Assembly: GCA_964464925.1 (NCBI GenBank)
Contig: CAYXLI010000009.1
Location: 124,001-188,000 of the forward strand
Source of the DNA: CAYXLI01 sp964464925
Lineage (GTDB): Bacteria; Acidobacteriota; Terriglobia; Bryobacterales; Bryobacteraceae
Reading direction: 5' to 3'
Length of the DNA: 64,000 bases
A program made the translations under genes and the position numbers. This document shows, in pieces, positions 1 to 8,206 of this stretch; the stretch's first letter is position 1, and each line of letters opens with the position of its first letter. The notes beneath the pieces are model-generated. The model saw only the letters and a program-made list of their open reading frames with translations, had not been told where the DNA came from and did no database searches.

Positions 1-1073
1 GGAGGCACTGGCGCCGTCGCGGTTGCGGTCGCCGTATGCGTATCGCGCGTATGTCCGGCTGATTTTTCCGGGTAGATGGCGTGGGAGCGCTCGTCGAACC
101 GTCCGAAGATCATCTTGCCCGCCGTCGTCTGCAATACGCTCGTCACAGTAATGTCGATGGTCTTCGAGATCATCTTGCGCGCGTTGTCCACCACAACCAT
201 CGTGCCGTCGTCCAGGTAGGCAACCCCTTGGTTGTACTCTTTGCCTTCTTTCAGTACAAACACACGCATCACTTCGCCCGGCAGCACCACCGGCTTCATC
301 GCATTGGCAAGCTCGTTGATGTTTAGGATCTCTACGCCATGTAGTTGAGCCACCTTGTTCAGATTGAAATCGTTGGTGACCACTTTGCACGAGTACAATT
401 TCCCGAACTCGATCAATTTCATGTCGACGTCCCGGATATTCGGGAAATCGTCCTCCATGATCCTGACCGTCAGTTGCGGCAGCTTTTGCAGTCGCTGCAG
501 AATGTCCAGACCGCGGCGTCCACGGTTGCGCTTCATCGAATCGGCGGAATCGGCCACCAGTTGCAATTCGCGCAAAACGAATTGCGGGATAACGATGATT
601 CCATCGAGAAACCCGGTCTCCGCGATATCGGCAATCCGGCCATCGATAATAACGCTGGTATCAAGGATTTTAAATTGCTGACGAGTTTTCTCTCCGCCTA
701 TGAGTCCACCCAGTGCGGAAAGGTTAAGCATTTCGCCCTTTGCCGCGCCAACCACCACGCCCACATAAGCCATCAGGCACAGGATCCCCACTTGCAGAAA
801 CTGCAGTGTATTGAGGTCGACGGCGTTGCTATGGGAGACGACGAGAGAAATTAGGTATGCTGCCAAAATCCCGAATACGGAGCCCATTGCGGCACCGATC
901 AACTTTTGCAGACTGACGCGCTGCAAGCGGAGTTCAATGAGGATTATGGCACCGGAGAAAAGGACACCGATCGCAGCGCCAACCGGTCCGGAAAGACCGA
1001 ACGGACGCAGGAAGAACGCTACCGTGCCCAGAACGAGCGCGAATAGGACACGAACCAACAATAGATCATTCAC
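1..1073 (-). CDS. PIN/TRAM-domain integral membrane protein, YacL type (3' end cut by window)
   Basis: Partial gene of about 357 codons that runs off the left edge. It starts at a GTG (1073-1071) preceded by GAGGTGG about 7 nt upstream. The N-terminal part, about 115 residues, is hydrophobic with several predicted membrane helices. A PIN nuclease fold follows, starting at FKILDTSVIIDGRIADI, with acidic residues typical of the active site (D in LDTS, D in VTNDFNLNK). A TRAM-like RNA-binding segment then begins near VVLPGEVMRVFVLKEGKE. This order is that of Bacillus YacL and its relatives, membrane-anchored putative ribonucleases. The substrate is unknown. The family call is firm; the biological role is inferred. 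Confidence 0.85.
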   Translation of the reverse strand, partial: MNDLLLVRVLFALVLGTVAFFLRPFGLSGPVGAAIGVLFSGAIILIELRLQRVSLQKLIGAAMGSVFGILAAYLISLVVSHSNAVDLNTLQFLQVGILCLMAYVGVVVGAAKGEMLNLSALGGLIGGEKTRQQFKILDTSVIIDGRIADIAETGFLDGIIVIPQFVLRELQLVADSADSMKRNRGRRGLDILQRLQKLPQLTVRIMEDDFPNIRDVDMKLIEFGKLYSCKVVTNDFNLNKVAQLHGVEILNINELANAMKPVVLPGEVMRVFVLKEGKEYNQGVAYLDDGTMVVVDNARKMISKTIDITVTSVLQTTAGKMIFGRFDERSHAIYPEKSAGHTRDTHTATATATAPVP

Positions 1074-1216
1074 ACGAGCCACCTCGCCGGCACGTGCCTG
1101 GCCGGCCCAGGAGATTCACCTAAGCATACTCCTTTGCCTAGACCACTGCAAATAAATAATTTGGAGGCATAGTGCCGCCGTAAAGGGGCACTGGAGAGGG
1201 TTCGGCAACACGAGGG

Positions 1217-1241
1217 AAAGCTGGAGACTTGCTCCAGCTTT
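1217..1241 (-). terminator. Hairpin after the RRM gene
   Basis: A perfect 10-bp inverted repeat, AAAGCTGGAG and CTCCAGCTTT, is separated by 5 nt. It begins in the stop codon of the RRM gene read on the minus strand. The trailing T run is short, so an intrinsic terminator is likely but not certain. Confidence 0.55.
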
Positions 1242-1669
1242 TAGAGAGCTTTGGCGAGTTCTTCTGCGAACGCGCTCTGCGGGCCTTGCGATCCGCGTTC
1301 CGGACGCTTGTGCTTCTTGCCGGCGCGATTTGGACGATTAGCGAAAGTAGTTTGAGTGCGGTCACCAGAGGCGCTCGGTCGAGCTTGTTGGCCCGGGGCG
1401 GAGCCGCCCTGCTTGGATTTTGGCGGTTGAGCGGGGTTGGCGCGAAGGAGTCTATCTTCCAAAGGGGCGCGGTCGAAGCGGCGGATGATGGCGTTCATCT
1501 CCTCCTGGTTCGGCGCCTCAATGAAGGCGAATCCCTTCGATTCCTGGGTTTCCGGGTTGCGAATCACTTTGATCGAGTCGGCAACCAGGTTCTCTGCGGC
1601 AAGCCACGATTTGATATCATCAGCGGTTACCCAGACGGGGATGTTTCCGAGAAAAACGGTAAAACTCAT
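1241..1669 (-). CDS. Small RRM-domain RNA-binding protein
   Basis: Protein of 142 residues. A single RNA-recognition motif fills residues 1-80, with RNP2-like VFLGNI at the N-terminus and RNP1-like KGFAFIEA near residue 45. A low-complexity tail rich in Pro, Gln, Lys and Arg follows. I chose the ATG at 1669 because the RRM starts immediately after it. The open frame extends 25 codons upstream, but that part has no family-like sequence. Bacterial single-RRM proteins are known in cyanobacteria and several other phyla and are often linked to cold or RNA metabolism; the target here is unknown. The gene stands alone between a terminator hairpin and treY. Confidence 0.8.
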   Translation of the reverse strand: MSFTVFLGNIPVWVTADDIKSWLAAENLVADSIKVIRNPETQESKGFAFIEAPNQEEMNAIIRRFDRAPLEDRLLRANPAQPPKSKQGGSAPGQQARPSASGDRTQTTFANRPNRAGKKHKRPERGSQGPQSAFAEELAKAL

Positions 1670-1827
1670 TCTTGAGGTTTGTTCACTCCGTGGGGATTGT
1701 TTGGGACCGGGGTTCGGGGCGTTGGTCCATGAAAGCATCACCATACTACCACAGATCTGTCAGCCCTTGGAAGAATAAAATCGGCCTATGTCCCCTACTT
1801 AGAGATGAATAACGGCGTCCCCGGGAT

Positions 1828-4452
1828 TCACCCGGCCAGCAATCCAACGGGAAACTCGGACAGTGCCTTGCTGAGGCGCAGCTGACCATCAATCACAGTA
1901 AAACGCGAGCCTGTCAACACGTTACGCCATGTGCGCGGGGCATCGTCGGGTAAAATCGCAGCCGTGTCCCGCCAGGCTGGAAAACCGGTCGGCACACGCG
2001 CAGTGGACGACAAGGCTGCGGTCCACCTGGGAGCTACTGTAATCACCCATGCGCTACCATGCCGCCGGGCGTAGCAAAAGGCGTGCTCGGCGCGTTTCCC
2101 TTCCGTTGCGAGCCGTACATAGTTGCCGTCCCGAAACAGTGCTTCGCGGCTCTTGCGGAATGCCAGCAGCTTTTCCGTGAGGAAAATCTTCGCCCGGCCG
2201 TCGCGCCAGTGGGCCAGCAATTCAGGCGCACGCTCGGCAAAGTCCGTCAGTTCGCAGAACTCCACTGGCCTGCGATTATCGGGGTCTACCAGGCTCAAGT
2301 CCCATTCGACGGTCCCTCGGTAGAAGTCCGGCACTCCCGGCGCGGTCGCCTTGATCAACAACTGAGAGAGCGAATTCACCGCGCCGTAAAACGCGAGTTT
2401 GTCGCGCAGCGGCGCCGCCGTGTGCATCAGAGCATCGTCATTCAGCAGTTCATCGACGTACGCGAGCAGCGCATCTTCGTAATCCTTCCGAGGTTCCAGC
2501 CAGCTTGTATACATGCGTGCCTCCCGGGCAGCCTTCTGCATGTAGTTTTTAAGCCGCTCCCGGAAACCGCCGGCTTGCGCGTCGTCCAGCGGCCAGGCCC
2601 CCAGCACTACCTGGTAGAGCAGAAAAGCCGTGTTCGCATGGATTCCGTTTGGCTTTTTCCGCAGCAGCCTTTCCGCTACTTTCCGCCAGCCATCGGGCAG
2701 TTCCGAAAGCACGTTGATGCGCGCGCGCACGTCTTCGCTGCGCTTGGTGTCATGCGTGGAACTCGCGTTCATGGTGTGCGGCTGGCGCTCTTCAAAGAAG
2801 GTGTGCAACTCGCCGGGAGAGACGGGCCTCGGCACCGCTCCAACCTCGTTCATGGACACCAGCCGGTTGTAATTGTAAAAGGCCGAGTCTTCGACACCCT
2901 TCGCCATGATCGGGCCCGTCATCTGCTGCCACAGCATCACGAAACGAAGCCAGTTCTCGTTCTGTTGCTGCAGCGTCAAGACGTTGAACAGCATGTCATA
3001 CACCACGGGATGTAGATCCGGGTTGCGCCTCCGGGCTTCCCCTACCGCCTGTGTGAGGTAGCGCAGGTCTTCGGGCGATACCGCAAAGCCGCGCGTGTAC
3101 GTACGGTAGACGGGCATGCACGCCGTGACTTCCACGAGAGCATCCTGAATCTGCTGCGGACTCAGGTCGCGCCAGTATCGATCCTCTTCTGCCAGTTTCT
3201 GCAGCTTGCGCCCCAGCCGCTGCAAGTCGCCGCGGAACAATTCCCGCATCACGTGCTTCTTGCGCTCGTACTCTACGTCCGCAAGTGTCCCCTCAAAGCC
3301 CGTCGCTTCGCGGTAGATCTCATCGAGCACACTGAGCCCGTCCGGCCGCACGTACAGGCCATTCAACATGCCCGCGAAATCGTATCCCGTCGTGCCCTGC
3401 ACAGGCCAGTCTGCGGGGAGTTGTTCACCGTCCGAGAGAATCTTCTCAACCACGGTGTAGCACCCTGCGGACGCTATGCGCTTCAAATACCCCTGCGGAT
3501 CCAGCAGCCCGTCAATGTGGTCGATCCGCAGCCCTTCCACTTTGCCCGTGCGCAGCAGATCGAAGATCAGCGCATGGGCGGCCTCGAACATCTCCTCCTG
3601 CTCCACGCGCATACTGATCAGTTCAGCCACATCGAAGAAGCGCCGGTAGTTGATGCGCTCCGGAGCCGTCCGCCAGTATGCAAGCCGGTATGGCTGGGCG
3701 CACAGCAAACGGTCCAGCGCGTCGAAGGATCGCGGATCGCCCTTTACACCATTGAGCTCGCGAAGCCGCTGCTCCAGGAAATCCCGCGGCAAAATTGCAG
3801 CAAGTTCCTGTTTGCGCTGTTCCTTCTCGTCGCGGCGCGTCTCCAGCGCAACCCAGTCAGATGCGCTCCATGCAGGGAGGCGCTCTATGGCTTGCAGCCA
3901 ATCGCTCAACACCTCCGGCGCTCCATCGTGCAGAATCAGCCCGTAGCTCGCCGGATCGATCGGGAATTGGTATGTGTAATACGTCACCCGGAACTCGCCG
4001 TCCGCGTACACGAGTTGCAGTTCCTGGTTCTCCAGCGCCGCGCCATACGCCGACCCTAATACCGGCACCAGAATACGCTCTGACCAGTCGATTCCAAACC
4101 AGGATGCGTACTCCGAAGCAGGCCCGTTCTCCAGCACATCCATCCACCAGCGGTTCTGAGTACTGGCCGCCATGTGGTTCGGCACCAGGTCGACGAGCAG
4201 GCCCATTCCGTGCGACCTCAGCTCACTCACCAGGGCATCGAAATCCTCCGCCGAACCGAGTGCGGGATTCAGCCGGCTCGGGTCGATGACGTCATAGCCG
4301 TGCGTGCTTCCCTCACGCGCCTCGAAGATTGGCGACGCGTACAGATGCGAGATGCCGAGCCGCGCCAGGTGGCGCACTACGGCTGTGGCATCGGCGAATC
4401 GGAAATCGCGATTGAATTGGACCCGGTAAGTAGCAACGGGAATCCGCATCAC
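1828..4452 (-). CDS. treY: Malto-oligosyltrehalose synthase (GH13)
   Basis: 874 residues, about full length for TreY, which turns the reducing-end maltose of a glucan into a trehalosyl unit in the cytoplasm. GH13 landmarks are visible: GYDVIDPSRLNP near residue 52, LLVDLVPNHM near 85, the catalytic stretch GLRIDHIDGL with the nucleophile Asp near 311, the acid/base Glu in VVEKIL near 336, and STHDTKRSEDVRAR near 560. The start is GTG (4452) or the adjacent ATG (4449). The stop of the upstream GH57 gene lies one base before the GTG, so the two are probably cotranslated. The usual partner treZ is not in this window. Confidence 0.93.
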   Translation of the reverse strand: MMRIPVATYRVQFNRDFRFADATAVVRHLARLGISHLYASPIFEAREGSTHGYDVIDPSRLNPALGSAEDFDALVSELRSHGMGLLVDLVPNHMAASTQNRWWMDVLENGPASEYASWFGIDWSERILVPVLGSAYGAALENQELQLVYADGEFRVTYYTYQFPIDPASYGLILHDGAPEVLSDWLQAIERLPAWSASDWVALETRRDEKEQRKQELAAILPRDFLEQRLRELNGVKGDPRSFDALDRLLCAQPYRLAYWRTAPERINYRRFFDVAELISMRVEQEEMFEAAHALIFDLLRTGKVEGLRIDHIDGLLDPQGYLKRIASAGCYTVVEKILSDGEQLPADWPVQGTTGYDFAGMLNGLYVRPDGLSVLDEIYREATGFEGTLADVEYERKKHVMRELFRGDLQRLGRKLQKLAEEDRYWRDLSPQQIQDALVEVTACMPVYRTYTRGFAVSPEDLRYLTQAVGEARRRNPDLHPVVYDMLFNVLTLQQQNENWLRFVMLWQQMTGPIMAKGVEDSAFYNYNRLVSMNEVGAVPRPVSPGELHTFFEERQPHTMNASSTHDTKRSEDVRARINVLSELPDGWRKVAERLLRKKPNGIHANTAFLLYQVVLGAWPLDDAQAGGFRERLKNYMQKAAREARMYTSWLEPRKDYEDALLAYVDELLNDDALMHTAAPLRDKLAFYGAVNSLSQLLIKATAPGVPDFYRGTVEWDLSLVDPDNRRPVEFCELTDFAERAPELLAHWRDGRAKIFLTEKLLAFRKSREALFRDGNYVRLATEGKRAEHAFCYARRHGSAWVITVAPRWTAALSSTARVPTGFPAWRDTAAILPDDAPRTWRNVLTGSRFTVIDGQLRLSKALSEFPVGLLAG

Positions 4453-4453
4453 A

Positions 4454-6865
4454 CTATTCGATGCGAATCTTCAGGTCCTGTGCCAGCGTCTTGTACTGCG
4501 CGGCGACGATCGCGGCCTTCTCCACATCGCCATTCACGGCTTCAGCCGGTTGCCGCATCAGCGCGTAACACACGTTCTGCACGTTCCACAGGTTCACCGG
4601 AAACGGCAGGCTGCCCGCGAACTCCACAAGCTGGGTGACTTGGGTGAGCAACTCGGAGTCAAACGGCCGCTCGCGCAGGCGATCCGTGAGGCCCTCAATC
4701 GTCCTGCGGAGTCTAAACTCGAGCGTCGTGGTATCGAGCTCAATGCCGGATCTCTGCGCCTCTTCGATCAGGCCGCGCAGGCGCGGGAAGTCCATGTCGG
4801 CGCTCTCGAAAGCCCGGCGTAGGATTCCATTCAAAGCGAATTGCGCGGCTGCCTGCATCTCCCTCGGCAGTGGTGTCTTCATCTCGCCCAAATACCGCAG
4901 CAGCGGGGCGTTGTGTTCGTAGAGTTGCCGGTACGCGGTCTCCGCTTCTTCGAGCGTGGAACCGAGAATCTGGTTCAGGATGGAGCGCTGCTCGTCCCTG
5001 AACAGCGATTGCAGCGAGTAGGTATGGCCGAACACCCGGTCGAGTGTACGAAGCACCTGCGGAGCGTCCGCGCGCGAGAAGGCGTCCCAAGCCTCCCGGG
5101 TGAATTGCTCGAAATCCTGAGCATCGCCGGCGGTCTTCACACCGCCCATGAGATTGTGATCGCCGAGATGCAGCGCTCCGAAGAACAGCACTCCGCTCTC
5201 GCGTGTGATGAGCGATGTAAACCGCGCGCATCCGGTGGCGAACTTCAGGCGGCCCGCCTCGCTCACTTTGAAGTCGCTCCGCTCCACCTTGTAGCTGTAG
5301 ATCTGGGCTTCGTCCGTGTAGTTTCGGAACAAAGAGCTGAGCGCATAATGGGCCGCTACTTTGTTCAGGTCCACCATCGCCGGCTTCACAAACTTCAGGT
5401 AGATATCGCGCCCATTGCCCATGCCAGGCAAATTGCTCTGGGCATTTGCCAGCCGTTCCAGAAATTTCTCTTCCAGGGAACCGTTCTCGAGCAACTCCTG
5501 CGCAAGTTGCACAACGCGCCCGGCGTACTCGATCACCTGCACCGTTTCGATACCGGACAGTTCGTCGAAAAACCAGCCGCAGCTTGTGTACATGAGCATC
5601 GCGTGCCGCTGCATCTCGAGCAGCTTCCAGACCTCCACCTGCTCGGCTTCGGTCAACTCGCCTCTACCGTGCTCGGCCAGGAACTCGGACCGGACATCGT
5701 CTGAACGGTCCAGCACGATGCTGATGTAGTCGTTTCGCGCCTTCCAGGGGTCTTTCAGAAACTCAGAGCTGCGTTTTTCGTACTTGGGCGCGATCTCATC
5801 GCGCAACCAGTCGAGTGCTTCGCGTAAGGGTCCACGCCACGCCTGGTTCCAGTCGCCGTGCCCGCCGGAGTTGCAACTGCAATCCCGTTCCCATCGGCCT
5901 ACCCCATGAACGCAACTCCATGCAGTGCGGTCGAAGATCTGCACTTCATGCTTCGGCGGGTACATCTCCAAGTACTGCCCGTAGTTCGTGATTTGGGCGG
6001 CTTCCTTGTTTTCAATGCTGTGGAGTGCGTATGCGAGCGCCATCTCCCCGTAGCGATGATGGTGGCCGTAGCTCTCCCCGTCGGTCGCGATGTGCGCAAG
6101 TTCATCCCAATCGCGCTCATCGGAAAACGCGCTCAGCAGCCGTTGCCCGAAAATCTCACCATTGTTCAGCAGCTGCTCGAACGCGACGGCGCGCGAAATC
6201 GGGCCATCGTAAAAGAACAGCGCGATCTTCTTGCCCGATGGCGTCGTGAACTCATACCCGCGGGTAGGATCGATGCGTGCACCTGAGACGTCCTCCCACT
6301 CCTCCGCGCCGATCTCACGAAACTTCGCCGCTTGCGACGGAGCCAGGATCGTATACTTGATACCCAGCCCGGCGAGCACATCCAGCGTCTCGGTATCCAC
6401 CGCGGTCTCGGGCAGCCACATGCCTTCCGGTGCGCGCCCGAAGCGATGCTCGAAATCCGCGATCCCCCAAAGCGCCTGCGTCTCCTTGTCGCGCGCATTC
6501 GCCAGAGGCATGATCATGTGGTTGTACGCCTGAGCGATCGCGCACCCATGACCGCCATAAAGCGCTCGACTCTCCTGGTCAGCGGTAAGGATACTCGCGT
6601 ACAGGTCAGGCACTTTCTCCCGCAGCCACGAAAGCACGGTGGGCCCGAAATTGAAGCTGATCTTCGAGTAATTGTTTACGATTTGAGTAATTCGATTTTC
6701 ACCGTCGAGAATGCGCGTGGTGGCATTCGGCGCATAGCATTCAGCGGTAATGCGCTCGTTCCAATCGTGGTACGGATAGGCGGAATCCTGAACTTCGATG
6801 GCTTCCAGCCAGGGGTTTTCCCGAGGCGGCTGATAAAAATGTCCGTGGACGCAAAGGTATCTCAT
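4454..6865 (-). CDS. GH57-family glycoside hydrolase with DUF3536
   Basis: 803 residues from the ATG at 6865. I preferred this start because MRYLCVHGHFYQPPRENPW is the characteristic GH57/DUF3536 beginning and the ATG overlaps the aroA stop as ATGA. GH57 signatures are present: HGHFYQPP, then GMWLPETAVD (candidate nucleophile Glu) and IATDGESYGHHH (candidate acid/base Asp). A long C-terminal DUF3536 region follows. GH57 enzymes act on alpha-glucans, as amylases, branching enzymes or 4-alpha-glucanotransferases. The exact reaction here is unknown. Its place directly before treY points to glycogen or maltodextrin metabolism. Confidence 0.85.
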   Translation of the reverse strand: MRYLCVHGHFYQPPRENPWLEAIEVQDSAYPYHDWNERITAECYAPNATTRILDGENRITQIVNNYSKISFNFGPTVLSWLREKVPDLYASILTADQESRALYGGHGCAIAQAYNHMIMPLANARDKETQALWGIADFEHRFGRAPEGMWLPETAVDTETLDVLAGLGIKYTILAPSQAAKFREIGAEEWEDVSGARIDPTRGYEFTTPSGKKIALFFYDGPISRAVAFEQLLNNGEIFGQRLLSAFSDERDWDELAHIATDGESYGHHHRYGEMALAYALHSIENKEAAQITNYGQYLEMYPPKHEVQIFDRTAWSCVHGVGRWERDCSCNSGGHGDWNQAWRGPLREALDWLRDEIAPKYEKRSSEFLKDPWKARNDYISIVLDRSDDVRSEFLAEHGRGELTEAEQVEVWKLLEMQRHAMLMYTSCGWFFDELSGIETVQVIEYAGRVVQLAQELLENGSLEEKFLERLANAQSNLPGMGNGRDIYLKFVKPAMVDLNKVAAHYALSSLFRNYTDEAQIYSYKVERSDFKVSEAGRLKFATGCARFTSLITRESGVLFFGALHLGDHNLMGGVKTAGDAQDFEQFTREAWDAFSRADAPQVLRTLDRVFGHTYSLQSLFRDEQRSILNQILGSTLEEAETAYRQLYEHNAPLLRYLGEMKTPLPREMQAAAQFALNGILRRAFESADMDFPRLRGLIEEAQRSGIELDTTTLEFRLRRTIEGLTDRLRERPFDSELLTQVTQLVEFAGSLPFPVNLWNVQNVCYALMRQPAEAVNGDVEKAAIVAAQYKTLAQDLKIRIE

Positions 6866-8142
6866 TGAACAATGCTTGAAAGCGTGTCGTAAAACTCCGG
6901 ATAGGAGACGGATGCCGCTTCCGCATTGTGAATCACGCAAGGGCCATCCGCCGCGAGGGCTGCGACGGCAAACGCCATGGCGATCCTGTGATCCCCAAAG
7001 GAATCGAGTTCCGCCGCTCGCAGTCTCTGCTTGCCCGGGATATGGAACCCATCGGGCATCACTTCCATAGACACTCCCATGCGGGAAAAGTTATCAGTGA
7101 CAGTCGCGATTCGGTCAGTTTCTTTGATGCGCAGCTCGGACGCGTCACGGACTGTCAGGCCTTTTTCACTCATAGCGCCCAACACCGCGAGCACGGGTAT
7201 TTCATCGATTACACCGGCAGTCAGTGCGCCCGATACCTCGCCGCCCTGAATTTCGCCGCCGGTTACACGCAGGTTACCGATCAACTCGCCGCCGGCCTGT
7301 TGCAAATTGGTTACTTGGATACGGGCGCCGAGCGAGATCAGAAAATCGATCAACTGAGACCGGGTCGGGTTCAAGCCGACAGCCTGAATGGTCAATTCCG
7401 ATCCCGGCCGAATCAACGCTGCCACCAGGAAGAACGCCGCTCCGGAGAGATCGCCGGGCACAAAGAGCTCCTTCGCCTGTAGCTTCGGATGCCCTTCTAC
7501 CGAAATAGCGCCGGAGATCGAAGTGACCTCGGCGCCGAACTCGCGGAGAGCAAGTTCGCTATGGTCGCGTGTCTTGATCGGTTCGCGGACCGTTGTCGTG
7601 CCGTCGGCGTATAGTCCGCCAAACAGCACGCAGCTCTTCACCTGCGCGCTGGCAACCGGCAGTGCATAGTCGATCGCCTTCAGCTTGCCGCCGCGGATTT
7701 CGAGCGGTGGATATTTCCCTTCCCTCGCGGTGATCGCGGCACCCATCTCTGCCAAGGGCGTCATGATCCGCGCCATGGGCCTGCGGGAGAGCGATTCATC
7801 CCCGCCGATGCGCGTCACGAACGGCTGTGCTGCCAGAATGCCCGAAAGCATGCGAATGGTCGAACCGGAATTCCCGGCATCGAGTTCACCTGCGGGCTCC
7901 TTCAATCCATCAAGTCCCTGCCCGTGAATCAGCACCGCATCACCGGTCTTCTCAATCCGGACACCGAGCGCGCGCATGCAGCCCAGCGTCGACTGGCAGT
8001 CGGCTCCCGTGGAGTAGTTATGTATCTTCGAAGTGCCTTCCGCGATCGAAGCAAGCATGCCGTAGCGATGTGAAATCGACTTGTCTCCCGGAATGCGCAC
8101 AACTCCGGCAACACGAGAAGCGGGGGAAACTGTTTTTTGCAT
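6862..8142 (-). CDS. aroA: 3-phosphoshikimate 1-carboxyvinyltransferase (EPSP synthase)
   Basis: 426 residues, normal for AroA, which joins shikimate-3-phosphate and PEP in the chorismate pathway. Motifs are the N-terminal GDKSISHRYGML, the PEP-binding LDAGNSGSTIRMLSG near residue 90, SLSRRPMARIMTPL, and RIKETDRI near the C-terminus. The GNSGSTIR variant suggests the class II group. The gene opens a tight three-gene unit (aroA, GH57, treY), with ATGA overlap to the second gene. An extended -10 lies just upstream. Confidence 0.95.
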   Translation of the reverse strand: MQKTVSPASRVAGVVRIPGDKSISHRYGMLASIAEGTSKIHNYSTGADCQSTLGCMRALGVRIEKTGDAVLIHGQGLDGLKEPAGELDAGNSGSTIRMLSGILAAQPFVTRIGGDESLSRRPMARIMTPLAEMGAAITAREGKYPPLEIRGGKLKAIDYALPVASAQVKSCVLFGGLYADGTTTVREPIKTRDHSELALREFGAEVTSISGAISVEGHPKLQAKELFVPGDLSGAAFFLVAALIRPGSELTIQAVGLNPTRSQLIDFLISLGARIQVTNLQQAGGELIGNLRVTGGEIQGGEVSGALTAGVIDEIPVLAVLGAMSEKGLTVRDASELRIKETDRIATVTDNFSRMGVSMEVMPDGFHIPGKQRLRAAELDSFGDHRIAMAFAVAALAADGPCVIHNAEAASVSYPEFYDTLSSIVQ

Positions 8143-8153
8143 GGGAAAGGTTT

Positions 8154-8162
8154 ATTGTACCA
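8154..8162 (-). promoter_or_regulatory. Extended -10 for aroA
   Basis: TGGTACAAT read on the minus strand fits the TGnTANNNT extended -10. It ends 11 nt before the aroA ATG, so the predicted 5' leader is only a few nucleotides. No good -35 is visible, which is acceptable for an extended -10. Confidence 0.5.
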
Positions 8163-8206
8163 ATGGGATCTTATTCCGAATTTGGTGGCTGTTATCTCTT
8201 TCTGGA

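Noticed and set aside
2059..4059. Plus-strand frames of 318 and 268 codons
   Set aside because: They are antisense to treY, which is complete and has all catalytic motifs.
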